This document shows positions 1 through 13,488 of a stretch of DNA of 64,000 nt, piece after piece; within the stretch, counting starts at the first letter, position 1; every line of letters begins with the position of its first letter. Source of the stretch: Hermatobates lingyangjiaoensis (lineage: Eukaryota > Arthropoda > Insecta > Hemiptera > Hermatobatidae); assembly GCA_026182355.1 (NCBI GenBank), contig JAPFBL010000002.1, positions 310,001 through 374,000 on the forward strand. Direction: 5' to 3'. A program made the translations under genes and the position numbers. The notes under the pieces were generated by a model. That model did not search any database, had not been told where the DNA came from, and saw nothing but the letters and a program-made list of their open reading frames with translations.

Positions 1-3000
1 AATTAACAAGAATAGTTTAGTCAAAATTTACTTTAAAGTGCTTAAGATATTGCAAATTCCCTGTTGAGAATATAGTTTTAAGAAGTCAAAATCATGAATA
101 ACAGTAAATGTACAATAGAGTACATTATAAATAAATAGAGTAAAACATATTCATTTGAATCGTTCAGAAATGTTGATCGTGACCTAATGATTCGGAAACT
201 GAATCAATTATTTCTAATAAAATTAATGTAAATACAATTGACTCTATTAAGCATAAAGAAAGCAGTATCCACTAATGTTAAAGAGTATTTTTTTTTATAA
301 ACAAAAATAATAAATCAAACTTAATCATCTTTATTAAATAATAAAATATGAAATTAAATGAAACGTAATTTAAAATGTAGTTTAGATTTCTTGTCAAGTT
401 CAGTGATAGGTGAAGGCGAGTAGGAAACGCACTCAATGAAATGAATCTTCAATTAAAACACTAGGTATCGCTTGTTGAAGACAGTAAGTTATTCTGTCAA
501 AATGACCACTCTTGTACCCTTGCGACAATGTTTATTTACACCTGCATCAAATCTTGGTAAAGGAAATCATCATTCCGGTAAGAAGAGTTCTTATTTTGAA
601 GCAATGTTCGTGCAGTAGAGTAGCATTTATTCCTACAAATTATTTGCAAAACGATAATTCAACTATAACTAATAAAAAAAATTCCATAATAAATTTTGAA
701 AACGATTTCAATCCTTTCATGTAGGTTGAATTGAAATTGAACAATAAAAAAAAAACGAATTTTGTTCTGCTTCAAATCAAACTAACATCTGAAACTTACA
801 AAAAAAAAAAGAGGGGAAATCTTCAGAGATGCACTTATTTATTAGCTATAAGAAAAGGAGAAAAATGTAAAATGACTGCTGTTGTTTGGCGATTTAATCA
901 AATTTTTCTTGATTTATCTATGGTTTGATCCGTGAAGGCTTTCGTATTTTCATTATATCAGTGGTGGACTGTTTAATGTAATGATTAAACATCTTGATTG
1001 CCTCTATTGAACATTGGGCCGGTTGGTGGAAGGCATAGGAAGCTCGAGGTCAATGGTCTAATAAGTCTTTCTCATAAACGTTTGTTATGATTGTCCTCGA
1101 AGAGGCAATATAATACATTTTACTTTTCTGATATCACCATTCTTCTTAATATAATAATAACTAGACGACCCGTGACCCCTTGTGTCACTCAGGGTTAAGA
1201 AATTATAGCAACATTTAATAATATGCATTCACTGAATGTGATTGAGAGGAATAACTGTTATTGCTACTTCTTGTTATTGAGCGATGAAACAACATTTTTA
1301 TATGGTCCAAGCGTTTGATATAGATTACTAACATGAGCCAAGATATATACACGTAAAGCATATTTAATAAAAACAAAAAATCATTTATTTTATTATATAA
1401 ATAAATTAAACAACAATTGAAGATATATACAATATTGAAGATATATACACAACCAAACATATAAAAACTAACAAAACCTGTAAATTGAAATATTCCATTA
1501 TTTTAACAGCATAAAATAACGTTAATGAAAGGATTATGTCTTTATATATTACCTTAGAAGATTCGTATTTAAGCTGACATTTATGTTCAAGTAAGTTCAT
1601 ATTCCTAAAATTATTCTTTTAAACCTTTAATGTAATAGTTTATTATATATACTTTCGGAGTTTCATACATCTGTTTAATGCTTAACGTTTAATCAAGACG
1701 TTGACTTTGAATTGATTTAAACTAGTAAAACTGACTGATTCCTCATATAAAACAAATAAACTTTGTTTTACATATATGAAAAACAAGAATTAACAGTAAA
1801 TACGTAAACTAAAAAAGCATCGTCACAACAACAAAAGGATTTCCTAAAATAGGACTGAGATCTTTCATAGAAAAACTTCTCAGGTTCATTCCATAACGTA
1901 AATATAATTTACATCTGGAGTCATTAATTTTACTTGACTTGAGTTGAGAGAATTTATTTTTTATTCTTCTTTCTTGTTAATGTGTTTATATTACTCACTG
2001 TTTTCTTTAATATTTATTTTAATAATTTGTCATAAACTGGAATTACCAGGTATTCTAATTTGCAAACCATTCCTGTGTGCAAACATTTAAACAAGAACAT
2101 CCGACTCTTATAAGTATATAGATAAAATGAAGAAAACCTATTTCTGGTTTTTGACAGCTTTTTATGTTTTTGAGGCATTTAAAATGTATACAGTCGTTTG
2201 TGATTAGAACTGTTTTGTATTGAAGAGATAAAAAAAAAACTAAGAAAATGATTTTATAAGAATACAGAAAAATTTTTTTCTGACAACAACCAATGCAATA
2301 AAATAGCTTCAGAGTGTTCTATTCGAGGTGTTAGTATTCATGAATATGAGTTAGTAACTTTTGAAGCTGATTTCCCATGTTTCCACTACTTAACATAACA
2401 ACAATATTCATTTCTAGTTCTTATTTTAACATCCTTACTCTTAAAGTGGAGGTTTCCGTGATACTAACCGTTTATGTTAGGTTAAAGAGTTAAAGATTAA
2501 CTAATAGTTGGAATATGAGTCCAGAAATTTATTCCTTAATTACAGCGGAGTTATCTTCCAATTATTATTCTTCATCTTGTTTATTCGAGATCGTAATGTA
2601 GATAAATCGCGCAATTACCCTACGTCAACTTTATTCAACAAAAACAATGAAAACAAGAAAACAATTAACAACTTTAAGAATCATTAAGTTCACTTTAGAA
2701 AAAAATCTTTTATTCACTAAGGGACCGGTTTAATTTTTTTTAATCTAACTTTATCTAGTCTATTCAAAAGAAAATAAAATTTTAGCACCTATGATTGTAC
2801 CATATTTTCTTTATTTTTTTATACAGAAAATTGCTATTAATGAAATGATATATTAGGAAATGAATCATTTTAAATTAAATTAGAAGTTTTGTATTCATTA
2901 CTGTTTCTTCTAAAAACAAAAACCTGATTGACTGGATTTATATCCGACAGTTTAGTAATTAAAATCATTGCTTTTCAAATAACAGAAGAAACACCTTTAG

Positions 3001-3640
3001 TAAAAAGAAATTTTTAATTTAAAATAAGTTTGAACTAATAAAAATAAGCGCTTCCTCTAAAGTAGGGCTACATCAATTGATAAGATCATTGGTCTCAGGT
3101 CAACTATTACAGAACAACTTTGTTTAGTTAACAAAACATTATTAAAATTAATTTTACTTATAATTCAAGCAGGTCAGGTCGCAGTAGCAGTTTCACAAGA
3201 GATAGCATATAGGCCAAACACTAATAAATAAAGTAATAGTCGCCAAACATTACTTTGCTGAGTTTCACATGGGGGAGAGAAGAGCTATTGGTTATTAAAG
3301 ATACATAGGTGAATTATTTCGTAGAAAAGGTTGGGTTTACCGATCTAGCCTCTAAGGGTCTCTGACTGAAGGTATCTCAACAAACTAGCTGTCCTAATAC
3401 ATCAAGACCTTGGATCTTTGACGTCAATTCACCCACTTTTCCAGCTGCTCTATCGAAAAGAAATCACCAAATCTAGTTTAAAGAACTTTATAAATAGAAA
3501 CAAACAATCATCCATTAAGATTTATACAGAGTTTTTATTTATGGAGTTGGATCATTTATTTACGGGTCTTATCGCTAAAACTACAATTTAGTAAACAAGA
3601 AGCTTTTTTTTAAGTTATAAATAATATTAATTTTGGGTTT
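1..3640. other. AT-rich intergenic DNA, nothing recognised
   Basis: Both strands are dense in stops. The few short open frames are AT-rich with no family motif, splice context or start context. Around 1010-1200 there are patches of higher GC, including a direct-repeat-like GACCCGTGACCCC near 1165, which may be the edge of an old repeat. I could not assign it. Confidence 0.5.
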
Positions 3641-4129
3641 CAATTACAAGAGTACAGGGCACAAGGTAATTTCTTTATACTAGTCGGTAATGGGTAATTA
3701 CCTCCACCAAAGGTACCTGGGTCCTTAACCTTTATCCCTTAACTCTTAGATATTGGATCATACTCCAACGAGCAACGAGATTTTCCGTGCAATGCTGCAA
3801 GTTACGCATTAAGACCAATGCTGCATTGGTCAGGCAGTTCCAAGCCAGAGGATTTCATCTGCTTGTCTGTTTGTACTACTTTAATTGTTCAGGTCTGTTG
3901 GGTAGGTCGGTATGTTAGTTTCTATCCTGTCTATGGGGAGTATGTTTCGTGGTCGTATAGTCCTAAGAGTCTATAGTCGTCAGCTATCGTGAATTTAGTG
4001 ATCTGATTAGTCGGAAGAGGATTGGTTTCAAAGGATTTGAGGTAAAAGTGCTTTTACTAGCAGATTAGAGTGTAAGGAAGTTTTCTCTCTTCATTGATAG
4101 TCAGACACCTATTCTATATGAATAGAATG

Positions 4130-4590
4130 TTTCTATTCATTTCATCCTTAGATCACGCTGGATATCGATATTTCTCGCATAAAAAGGAGCGTTGGAAATT
4201 AGGCAAGCACGCTTGTTCTGAACAATCTGGAGTCGGTTTTTGTTAGTTATCGCAAAGTTATACCAAACAGAACATCCACAGGTCATGGTAGTTCTTATTA
4301 CCGCCTCATAGACAACCTCCTTCACCGCATGAGGAATATCCCTTCATTTAAGGATGGAGTATAAATAACACAGCAACGCTGTACCCATTTGTGCTTCACT
4401 GCTAAATGGGATTTGAATGTTAGTCTGCTATCCAGAATAACTCCCAGATAGCGCACTTCTCTTGTAAATGGGATCCTAATTCCACCAATAAATACAGAGG
4501 GAGGTTGACAAGTAGAACCTTTACTAAATCTGATATATCGGCTTTTATCCGGGTTGACCCGCAGCCGCCAGTCAGTGACAGATTTCGTGT
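4130..4590 (-). pseudogene. Decayed Jockey-like LINE, C-terminal reverse transcriptase
   Basis: On the minus strand, 4585 down to about 4350 encodes a stretch with NPDK, then IPFTREVRYLGVILDSRL, then TFKSHL. This is the thumb side of non-LTR retrotransposon reverse transcriptases. After a frameshift near 4330-4350 the frame continues (4325-4137) with EAVIRTTMTCGCSVWYN and then RLQIVQNKRACLISNAPFYA, RNIDIQRDL. The NAP-x-Y-x-RN-x-DI-x-DL pattern is what I know from the Jockey clade, so I favour Jockey over CR1. No endonuclease or palm motif (YADD) is seen, so the copy is truncated as well as frameshifted. Part of 3660-4130 may be its 3' UTR, but I have no positive evidence for that. Confidence 0.75.
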
Positions 4591-6139
4591 AGCTTCAATA
4601 CTAACGACTATAGATGACATATAGTTAATTTAAAGAAACTATTGAGTAATGGTAAAATGCCAATGATCAAATCAATTTCATTATTTTAAATAATACCCAA
4701 ATCAACCCTTCCATGCTCCCATCATCATAGAATAATTACATACTTAAACTTCTTTTTCAGCAATAAAAAGGTATCATAACTTTACATTACTATATTTTCC
4801 TAATGGCGAGATATTCTTATTTCAATAATCAGCGATGAGTTTTAAATGGGAAAAATGATTTATTAGCTCGTTAGTGCTTCAGAATTTGTCTAGGAATCTT
4901 AATTTGTCAAAAATACTCCCTGCACGACGAAGCTGACACTCGGTTTTGCTAGGGAGGGACCATTCCTGTTTCCCGTCCCCCCTCCCGCCATCGCTATTAC
5001 CCTGCACTAGCCTGCTTACCTTGAATTGTATATTGAAAGTATAGAATTAAAAGTAATGCTTATCTAGATTAAATAAGATTATAAATCAATTTTGTTAACA
5101 AATTAAATAAACAGTAATCAAATAAATAAAATTGGTCTTTATATTGAGGGAGCAGTAACAGACAATTCCAGCTCAGTAAAACACCAGTGTTTCTTTATTT
5201 TTAAGTCGCAATTAAGGTTTACAGAAAATCAGTCAACTACCAGCGTCATGTCTCCCTAAAAATATCAAAATCAACATATAGCGGGAAGCAATCTGTTGTT
5301 TGAACACACAACAGTATAAACAATCCTCCCCCACTTGACCAAGTTATTATTAGACAGTTAGGCTAAAATTTATACTAGCAGCTGAAAGAACTCTCCTCAA
5401 ATAAAGAATTATCACGTTAAAGGTTAAGCCATCCGTCGAATATATTTATTTTAGTTCTCATCTACTAAAAGTTAAAAAATTAAATTTAAAAAAAATGTGC
5501 CCTTACAAAAGTTAAGTAAGAATAAGTTTCATTATTCATGATAATGAACATTATTACATGGACTTAATAATTCAATTACCTTATCATTTTACTGATTTGT
5601 TCTAGTTGTGTATAAAAGAAAAGTTCAACATTAAATTAAGATGAAATGTTAAAGGTAATCTTATTTGTTTAACATTTTGTGAAATTAGTTAAGTATCCTG
5701 CAGTGAAAGCCCTAAATCTGGTTTTTTTGAACATTGGTAGTTACAGGGTTCTGGCATCGTGCAGCCTGGTACTCATGGCTTATGTTCTCCTGAAGTAGTA
5801 GCAAGTACCATATTTTTCCATATGCCGCACTTTGTTCGCCGAGAGCATGGTTCGCGGCAAACATGGTACTAGAAATCATACATTTCGTTTAGAGCTAATA
5901 AGTCAAAAACGCTTAATTTTGAATACACAACATGTATACTGTAATACAGTTGAAGCATATGTATTTTCTACTATGCTTAACCTATAATACATTATAGTAA
6001 TTACAAAACCAGAATAAATATGTTTGAAAGCTGTGAAAATATATGATTTTACATATATATGATATATGTAAATCATTCCCTAGTATTTTTTTATTGTTTA
6101 AACCGATCTCCTAGCAGGTTAAAAACGTCAGCCCTTTAA
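4591..6139. other. Noncoding, GC-richer patch at 4925-5020
   Basis: This is mostly AT-rich spacer. 4925-5020 has runs of C and G (around CCCGTCCCCCCTCCCGCC) unlike its flanks, and 5750-5870 has another GC-richer patch. Neither shows a reading frame or a repeat partner I could recognise in the window. Confidence 0.35.
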
Positions 6140-6194
6140 GGTCTTTTTGTTTGATCGGTGATTATGCATTGGGAGTCCTAAATTTTGCCTAACT

Positions 6195-6385
6195 ACCTAA
6201 AAGTGAATTTAGAGTAGAGACCTTTAACGAGAACCTGACATCGTACAGGCTCGTGACTGATGGCTTAACGTCCTCTCCGAGGGACGGCGTATGCAGATTC
6301 ATTCACCTCCCATGTGAATAAGTCGAGGGTTAGGTGGGGATCACCTAATAATTGGTGACTAATTTGTGTAAGTCACAACTTGTTC
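6195..6385. repeat. SINE-like repeat body
   Basis: This stretch contains GGCTTAACGTCCTCTCCGAG followed by GGACGGCG. It resembles the copy at about 49395-49425, which reads TTTATGGTCTTTCCGAAGGA then CGGCG. The shared piece is the non-tRNA body of the SINE-like family whose tRNA-like heads are visible at 49.5 and 55.75 kb. No convincing A or B box is seen here, so it is probably a truncated copy. Confidence 0.4.
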
Positions 6386-6399
6386 ATAGGATTCATTGT

Positions 6400-8576
6400 C
6401 ATGAGGTTCATTTCTAACGAAATAACTATTTTCAAAATTTAATGTATTCTACTTCAAAAAATTCTTAGGTTGAAATTCAGTAAAACTGAATTCCCTTGTT
6501 GAGTAGTTGTTCAGCTGTAGTTAGTTATTCTTAAAATATTGTATCATGGTTTAAAATACACTAACATGTGAGTGAAAGTATGAAACTTCTTTTGTCAGAC
6601 GAGATTGGTATATTATAAATCGGTATAATAAACGTTATCAGAAATCAGGCGATAAGAGTCTGTTTTACCACATTATCGGAGGGATACGTTAAATGTTATT
6701 TATAATGACTAGCAGAGTCAATTTGATAAAGCTATCAGAACGACCCTCTAGCTTAATCAATAGTGGAACTGCACTATATTAAGACTTTTCATAAGCAATA
6801 CACTTCAGAAGTAGACTTAATAACAAACAAGCACGCAATTACACAGCACGTCTAGCTAAATGCCGTAAATATTACAACGTTAATGTGTAAGTAAAAAAGA
6901 AACATTTCCTTATGAAAAATATAAGACATGATAATTCTTTTATCTCTCGATTTGTTATCTTCATGTTGAAAATAGAAATCAATTTTTGAGTTGATCGTTA
7001 ATTTACGAGACCTTAAAGACTTGCACATTCTTAAGAAAAAAACATTAGCTTTTAGTGATATTGACTCTAGTTGATTTGAAGCAAGCTATGTTTCAATCTT
7101 TTTGAAACAATGTTTTGGGAACATCCAAGCAATAAACGAGGAAAATGTATTTTAAAGTCGCTGTACTGAAACAGATAAAGTCATTGAAAACATTCACAAG
7201 AAGTAAAAATGACTCCGGTTATTATGTCGTTTGAACGGTTATTAATGTCGAAACAACTGTCTGATGTCAGAAGTACAAAGTCCAATAGACTCAATAAAGT
7301 AAAAACTTCGGTTACCTGGACAAATGAGTGATCTTTTGGCAAAGTCCCCGTATTAGGCTATGTATGACTTTATAATGCTATCCATGTACTGCTTTTACAA
7401 GTATATCGTTATATTTCGAAACAAATATAATCGTTTTTGTCGATATTAAATGAAGTCAGGGTGCTCCAGTCATTATTCAACAACAATTACCAGCATACTT
7501 ACTGCTGACAAATTATTTCTCAAGAAGTAGTACACTTTAAGTTGTTTGTAATATAGAATTTGTTGGTTTATTGAATTTGAAATGCATATCTAGATAGTTT
7601 TGTAGGTTATTAAAACAAAGGCCCTTAAAAGTTTGAAAAGGTTCAAAAAAGGAAATACATTGCCTGCCTGATGCAATGTCGTAAATAAGTTGCAACATAT
7701 TCATTCCAGATAACAATAATTCATCCCAATTTAGATTTTGTTAGTATTTATTTCTTTCGCTCTCAAGGGATATTTGTATAAGTATAAATTATTACTTAAA
7801 TAAATTAAGATACTCGTAACTTTAACAGCATGGAAAAAGGTTTTAATATAGTGATAGCTAAGATTGAACCAATCATATTCCAATTCCTAAACCAAACGCA
7901 TAAATTGAAAATATTATATACCAGTATGTAATTTAAATTAGATTGCTAGTTTGACAAGGAAAATTGGACCAATTTTTTACTCTAAAAATACTAAATGCCT
8001 TTGTTAATTCTGTTTAGGGAAGTTCCATATTCAAGCATTTACTGAAGCTTTTTTTACATATATTTTGTATCGTATAAGCTTAGAAACAACAGCCTGAGGG
8101 ATGTGGTACCTAGATTTTTACATCCCTCACTGGAAAAAACAAGGTCAGTATGCAAAGTACCTTTAACTCATGTTAAAACGTAGATGCTATTATAGCTGGA
8201 AATACTTAGTAAATAAGGAAGATCCTAGTGTATAAACAAAGATATGATGAATAATTAACATTTCATGCAATTGGTGGATTCGAAGATTGATAATAGAACA
8301 AACAGGTTCAGCAAGATCTTCTTGCTACAAAACAATCATAATTGAAGGATTCGAAATAAGCTTACGAACATTAATAATAGATCTGAAAAGCTTACTATTC
8401 ACATTAGCAGATGTTGTTGTCACACTAAATCTGCTACACGTGTGTAGAACATAAGAGTCCAGTTTACATCTACATGAAAACTTTCAGACCGGAACACTGA
8501 CACTTAACCCATTGTCTGCACGAAGCCCCACTTTGAGATCAAATTTGTAAATTTGTTGTTGAACTACTTTAGGAGG

Positions 8577-8580
<4 letters not shown>
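6400..8580. other. AT-rich intergenic DNA, nothing recognised
   Basis: I saw no exon-like frame with splice sites, no inverted repeat longer than about 15 bp and no repeat partner within the window. Confidence 0.45.

Positions 8581-8620
<40 letters not shown>
8579..8620. repeat. (TA)n microsatellite
   Basis: An uninterrupted alternating TA tract of about 40 bp. It directly abuts the PLE-tail foldback on its right. Confidence 0.95.
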
Positions 8621-8623
<3 letters not shown>

Positions 8624-8788
8624 AACATTTCACATAAACACCTGAAATAACAATCTATGATCAAACCACAAAATGAAAAGGGAAAATAGACTAAGATTTT
8701 TCAACAAAGTTGGGTTTTTGACTCTGACGAACACCACTTGTTACGGTTGAAAGATCTTAGTATTTTTTCTCCTTTTCATTTTGTGGCT

Positions 8789-8792
<4 letters not shown>
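8621..8792 (+). mobile_element. Degraded PLE tail foldback, family A
   Basis: The left half (8655-8700, ATGATCAAACCACAAAATGA and onward) is the inverted start of the tail whose right half ends TTTCATTTTGTGGC at 8777-8790. Between them, 8720-8765 reads GACTCTGACGAACACCACTT...GGTTGAAAGATCTTAGTA. This is the family A hammerhead-like motif with base changes in stem II and stem I. The left arm has lost its own motif. The element is bounded on both sides by (TA)n. Confidence 0.65.

Positions 8793-8821
<29 letters not shown>
8791..8821. repeat. (TA)n microsatellite
   Basis: An alternating TA tract on the right edge of the family A foldback. Confidence 0.95.
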
Positions 8822-8825
<4 letters not shown>

Positions 8826-8960
8826 ACTATATTGACACAAAGAACACTCAGAAATGAAACAGAAACTCCCTACTATATTTTGATGTCCTCGTCATCAGGA
8901 AGATAGAAACGAGTCACTCCGCAAGCAGACAACGACTCCTGCGTTACTGATATGTATATA
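8822..8960 (-). mobile_element. Possible PLE tail with decayed hammerhead-like core
   Basis: On the minus strand this reads CTTC, CTGATGA, CGAGGACATC, AAAA, TATAGTA, GGAG. The order matches the hammerhead-like motifs elsewhere in the window, with CTTC and GGAG able to close a short stem I. GAAA has become AAAA and stem II is weak. It lies between two TA tracts, as the better copies do. The assignment rests on position and order only. Confidence 0.3.
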
Positions 8961-9039
8961 TACACTTAATAAACGGAAAAACGATCCAAACTGGACTCAA
9001 TAACAGTTCAAAATTGAAGATAGGTAGCACCAAAAGTAA

Positions 9040-9207
9040 AGATACACACTTACAAACTCAAATTTTCAATCACGTTGTAGATGGAACGGCTAGTAACCCA
9101 AAACTAGCCGTTATGTTACTTGCCGTTGCGTCTACAACGTGCTTGGTCTCTCTTTCTCTTTTCCCCTGAAGACGGATTGCCCCAAAATTTAAGTTTGTAA
9201 GTTGTTT

Positions 9208-9212
<5 letters not shown>
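9040..9212 (+). mobile_element. Imperfect foldback, family B-like PLE tail
   Basis: 9062-9125 and 9126-9180 pair imperfectly around ACGTTGTAGA / TCTACAACGT, with an inner hairpin AACGGCTAGT / ACTAGCCGTT. The right part carries CCCTGAAGACGGATTGCCCC followed by AAAATTTAAG. This parallels the intact family B motif at 46.72 kb but lacks the GAAA. A related copy is at 54.87-55.09 kb. (TA)n follows at once. Confidence 0.55.

Positions 9213-9246
<34 letters not shown>
9212..9246. repeat. (TA)n microsatellite
   Basis: An alternating TA tract adjoining the foldback at 9040-9212. Confidence 0.95.
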
Positions 9247-9248
<2 letters not shown>

Positions 9249-11019
9249 TACTAGTTTTGATTGTGTTATAAGTTTCATAGAGATATTACGGTGTGTATAA
9301 TTTAATTTTAAATATACCTCCTACCTAGAACACATTTACGCTTCGCAGAGTTCACTTTAAGCTCTAATTTCTGTTTGGTCTCTTTACTTGGAAAAGTGGT
9401 CTATTATTGAACTTGATAGACAGCAGTATCGGAGTGTTTAGAGGAAGAACATGTTTTGTTTACTGTTCCGTCTTCTGGAATCACTAGTACTAACATAAAC
9501 CTAAACAATGAAAAAAAACTGTTTAGCAATTAAATAAGCTTCAGGATGAAACAAACCAGTATAAATATAAAATTACAATTGCATTCAAAATGAATAATTA
9601 ATATAGTTTACTTAGTAGTACGTAAGTTTTGTTTGCAAGGACAGTTTAAACTTAGACTGGTCTAAGAAATTTGAGATAGCTCGGTATTTGTTTATTCAGA
9701 CAAAGAGTAAAACTTACAAAGCTTGGATTTGCTTATTTATAAGGTTTTAAAAGTGATATACGATGAAGAAGATCAGTGTTTTTAATAGAGTCAAAGTTGA
9801 TTATTAAAAAAGAACCCACGAACACCTTAAAGAATTTATTAAAATAAGTAATTGTTATAATAATATTTTTGACAAAATTTGACTTTTTTTTTGTGAAAAA
9901 GTAATTATATTACTGTACACTATGTGCAAAAGCTAAAACTGCTGACTTTAGAATATTAAATTTTATATATACGATTTACTCTAAAATTGTATATTACAAT
10001 AACAATGTCTAGTATTAGCACAACTGGAAGAGCACTAAAAACGCGAAAACAACTTGAATAATCGTTACCAAACCTACCTGTGGGATTTGTTTACAGTAAC
10101 TTGAATTAATTAGCAGAATCGTGCCTAATAGATCAATTCTCTTTGATAAATTTTAAAGAAATCTTCATCGCTTTCTTTGAGTTTATTTGATAAGTTAAAA
10201 GAATGAAATTTATAAAACTATTAAAGCAAGTACTATGCCACTGCTTAAAAAGCGTATTATTCGTGACTAAATTTGTTTTTGTTTTTTTTTTTTTCTTTGG
10301 GAAAGGGATCTTTACTTTAGCGTCCTTATTTGGATAAATATTTGTAGAATAACTATATAAGTTTAACCTTTTAACATAACTATGATATGATCACGGGATG
10401 TATCATACTTTGGAACCAATACATTTAAAGGAAGATTTTTTGTTTCCTGGTACACATGTAATCATTTATTAGTTGGTTAATATTGTATAAACGATAACAA
10501 AAAAAATTATTTTGACCTTTGAGGTAGCCTGAATCTATTTTTGATGTTGTCTGCTCGCTTATGGCTTGCAAATTTCTTTCAGTTATTTTGTAAAAAAACT
10601 CCACAAGTAACACCGTATGACAGTCAATTAGACGACGGTGTAGCAAAAGAACCTTGTTATTTTTGGGTTATATTCAAGGTAAAAGAGTTTCTATCATACA
10701 TTATACATTGATATTCTTGAATACATTGATAAATCACGTTCTAGAGTTAATTACATAAAGTATTAAAAATATGTCTAAATTCCTATTCCCGAGTGTCGAG
10801 GATTGCCTAACTTTTCTGAAATTGTAAGAAAGAAACTATGAACTACAGGGTCTTCTAAACATGATATTTCAGATAACGAGATTAACATATGAAGTGGAAG
10901 CGAAATTTGAGTTAAAACCCCTTTGTATAGTCGTCAAACGAGAAGAACAGAAAATTGACATTGCAACGGATTTAACATAAAAATTAAAATTTCAATGGAA
11001 TTTGTGACAAAATAGTAAA

Positions 11020-11060
<41 letters not shown>

Positions 11061-11865
11061 TAGGATATGTTGGAGTTAGAGCAAAGCTTTGAAAGTTGTA
11101 ATGCAGTATCAAACAAATTTATGTGAAAGAACATTTTCATTCACTATAAGCAAAAACAAGGAATAAATTGAAAAATATGGCAAATATAAAATCTGATTTA
11201 CTGGGACCCTTCATTAGGAGGGTTCTATGTTACTGATACCCTGTGATGCAGTCAATATTAATCGTGATGGATAGATTCAAGGTTACATAGTGGGTTATAC
11301 GATATGCAACTCACGTGGAGTTCATCGTGACTGCATCCAAGAGATAGTGAAACGAAATACATTGCCATAGCTATTGATGGCTTCCAGGTGGGGATTATTG
11401 GTGTAGGAGGCAATACTATGCTATGTCTTTATTATGTTCACAACCAGATTATTTGATAGTTAAATGAGCATTATTTCATCACTTATTTAAAACTGACCAT
11501 ACTTTCAATTTAAAAAATAACGAATACTATAATCATATATATTGATTAAAAGAAAATTATTTTTAACTATTAATAAAAACTATTGCTTGTCAATATGTAC
11601 TTTTTAGAAATTACAGTGTCCACAGGTCTGCCTGAAACTTAGTAATTGACTTTCTATTACACTGGAGCAGATTATTAGGAAGTTATAGTAAACAAGAAAT
11701 AAAGCTTACCCTTAATTGAATCCTTCTTAAAATTTAAAAGGGGCATATTGATTATAGTAACTAAATTATTTATGAAACTAACGCAATAAAACTTTTTCAT
11801 TTCATTCGTTTTTTCAATAAATTACAATAAATGTTTTACGATTTCATTGAGTTCTAAAACTTGTT
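9247..11865. other. AT-rich intergenic DNA with an (ATT)n tract
   Basis: The only clear structure is a trinucleotide (ATT)n repeat at about 11020-11060. 11200-11410 is less AT-rich and free of obvious repeats, but has no frame longer than chance on either strand. Confidence 0.5.
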
Positions 11866-13488
11866 TTTTACTTTACTATAAGTAAAGTATAGTGATCGTG
11901 AAAAAATTCGATCTCGAGATTTTGACGGAATTACATGTTTTGAGGTCCCAGAAGTCGTTTTATGACGTTTTTACGATGATGTCTGTGTGTGTGTGGGTGG
12001 GTGGGTGGGTGGGTGGGTGAGTGTGTTAGCATTGCTTGTTACCACGCTACGGTCCAGAATCTTTGATGGATCAAGTTGATATTTTACACAAAAATGGGCC
12101 TCATAAAGACGAAGATCCCTATTGTTTGGGAAGAATTATGCATGATGGGAAAGTCACTTTTTTTGCCAAAAACCGTTTTTTTTAAAACATTTATTTCTCC
12201 TAAACTGATAACCCTAGAGTTTTGAAATTTTGACATTATCTTTGAAGTTACAAATCGAACAAACAAAAAATATATTCAGAATTTTAAAACAACAGGAAAT
12301 ATTTTTTTTTCAATAAAATGTAAAAATTTTGACTTATAATTCAATCTCAAACCTTGTGAGAGCGATACAAGCCATACTGTTTGACGGACAAGAATGAAAC
12401 TATGTCTATAAATAGAACATTATATGGAGAATGAGTTGAGATATTTTTTTTCAAAATTACATTCGCTAATGGGGCGTTACAGTACGATTTCTGTTTTCAG
12501 AAAATGTTTTTTTGACGCTAAACGGCTGATTAAAAAATAATGAAAATTTGACCAAAAATTGAACAAAAAATTAGCAATTCATAAAAAAAAATCATGAAGT
12601 TTCAATTACGGGAAAGAGCAATAACGATATAAAAACTCTTTGTTTACCCTAGACTAAGAGATCACCTGCTATACTTGTCGAATTTTTTGTATTTTTTTAC
12701 ATTGTTTACATTGACTTAGAAATTTTTTGAGCGAATCCACTGAGATAAAATTGATGTTTCTAATGGAAAAATTAAAATATATTATTGACTTATAAGAGAT
12801 GTAAGAGGAATAATATTGTGCAGGTAAATGATAAAACTCATTAAAAAAAAATTCGTATATATGTTATTTGATAAAGGGGATGGAAAATGATCTTATTAAA
12901 TAATAAGAAGCCATAAAATTCCCAGTATAATAATTCTGTTTAAAACCAAAAATGTAAAAGATAATTCAAAATATAAATCTTTCGTTTAAAGATTAATAAC
13001 TGTAATTATCGTACATCTTTAATTAACAAATCACCTTAAAACAACATTTTCTTCGCTGTTTAAGATGTTTTTCAGAGAAAAAAAGGGTATTTTACTGTTT
13101 CAAATTTGAAAATTTTACATTAATATTCAATGTAGAAGGATGTCAAGTAAACGATGTAAGAAATCTACTGGCTATTTGAACAATAGCCATGTTCTCTTGT
13201 AGGATAATATTTCGTTTCAAGAAATGTTCACATTGGTTTTTCAAAAATGTTATTACTGCTGTAGTTATACTAATGAAATTATTTGCAAATAATAAATTAT
13301 TTGTGATGTACAAAAATAAGCTTATAAATTGATATGTCCTTCAATCACTATCTGTACTACCACACGAATGCAATGCTAATAATTATATCCCATTTAGATA
13401 TTTATGTTATGCTTAAATACGTTATGTTTTATATACTCAAGAAATTTGACATTGAGTTACTTATAGTAAAGTAGAGTGTAGGCCACTC
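11866..13488 (+). mobile_element. Family D interspersed repeat, copy 1 (1.6 kb)
   Basis: The copy begins TTTACTTTACTATAAGTAAA followed by GTATAGTGATCG. It ends TTATAGTAAAGTAGAGTGTA then GGCCACTC. The start and end are inverted versions of a TACTTTACTATAAGTAA core, so the element has short terminal inverted repeats. It includes a (GGGT)n run at 11993-12018. It aligns along its whole length with 38147-39873. I found no transposase or reverse transcriptase frame, so it looks like a non-autonomous element. The DNA-transposon reading is an inference from the ends. Confidence 0.7.

Noticed and set aside
12084..12266. 60-codon minus-strand frame in family D
   Set aside because: Broken in the other full-length copy at 38.1 kb, so not conserved.
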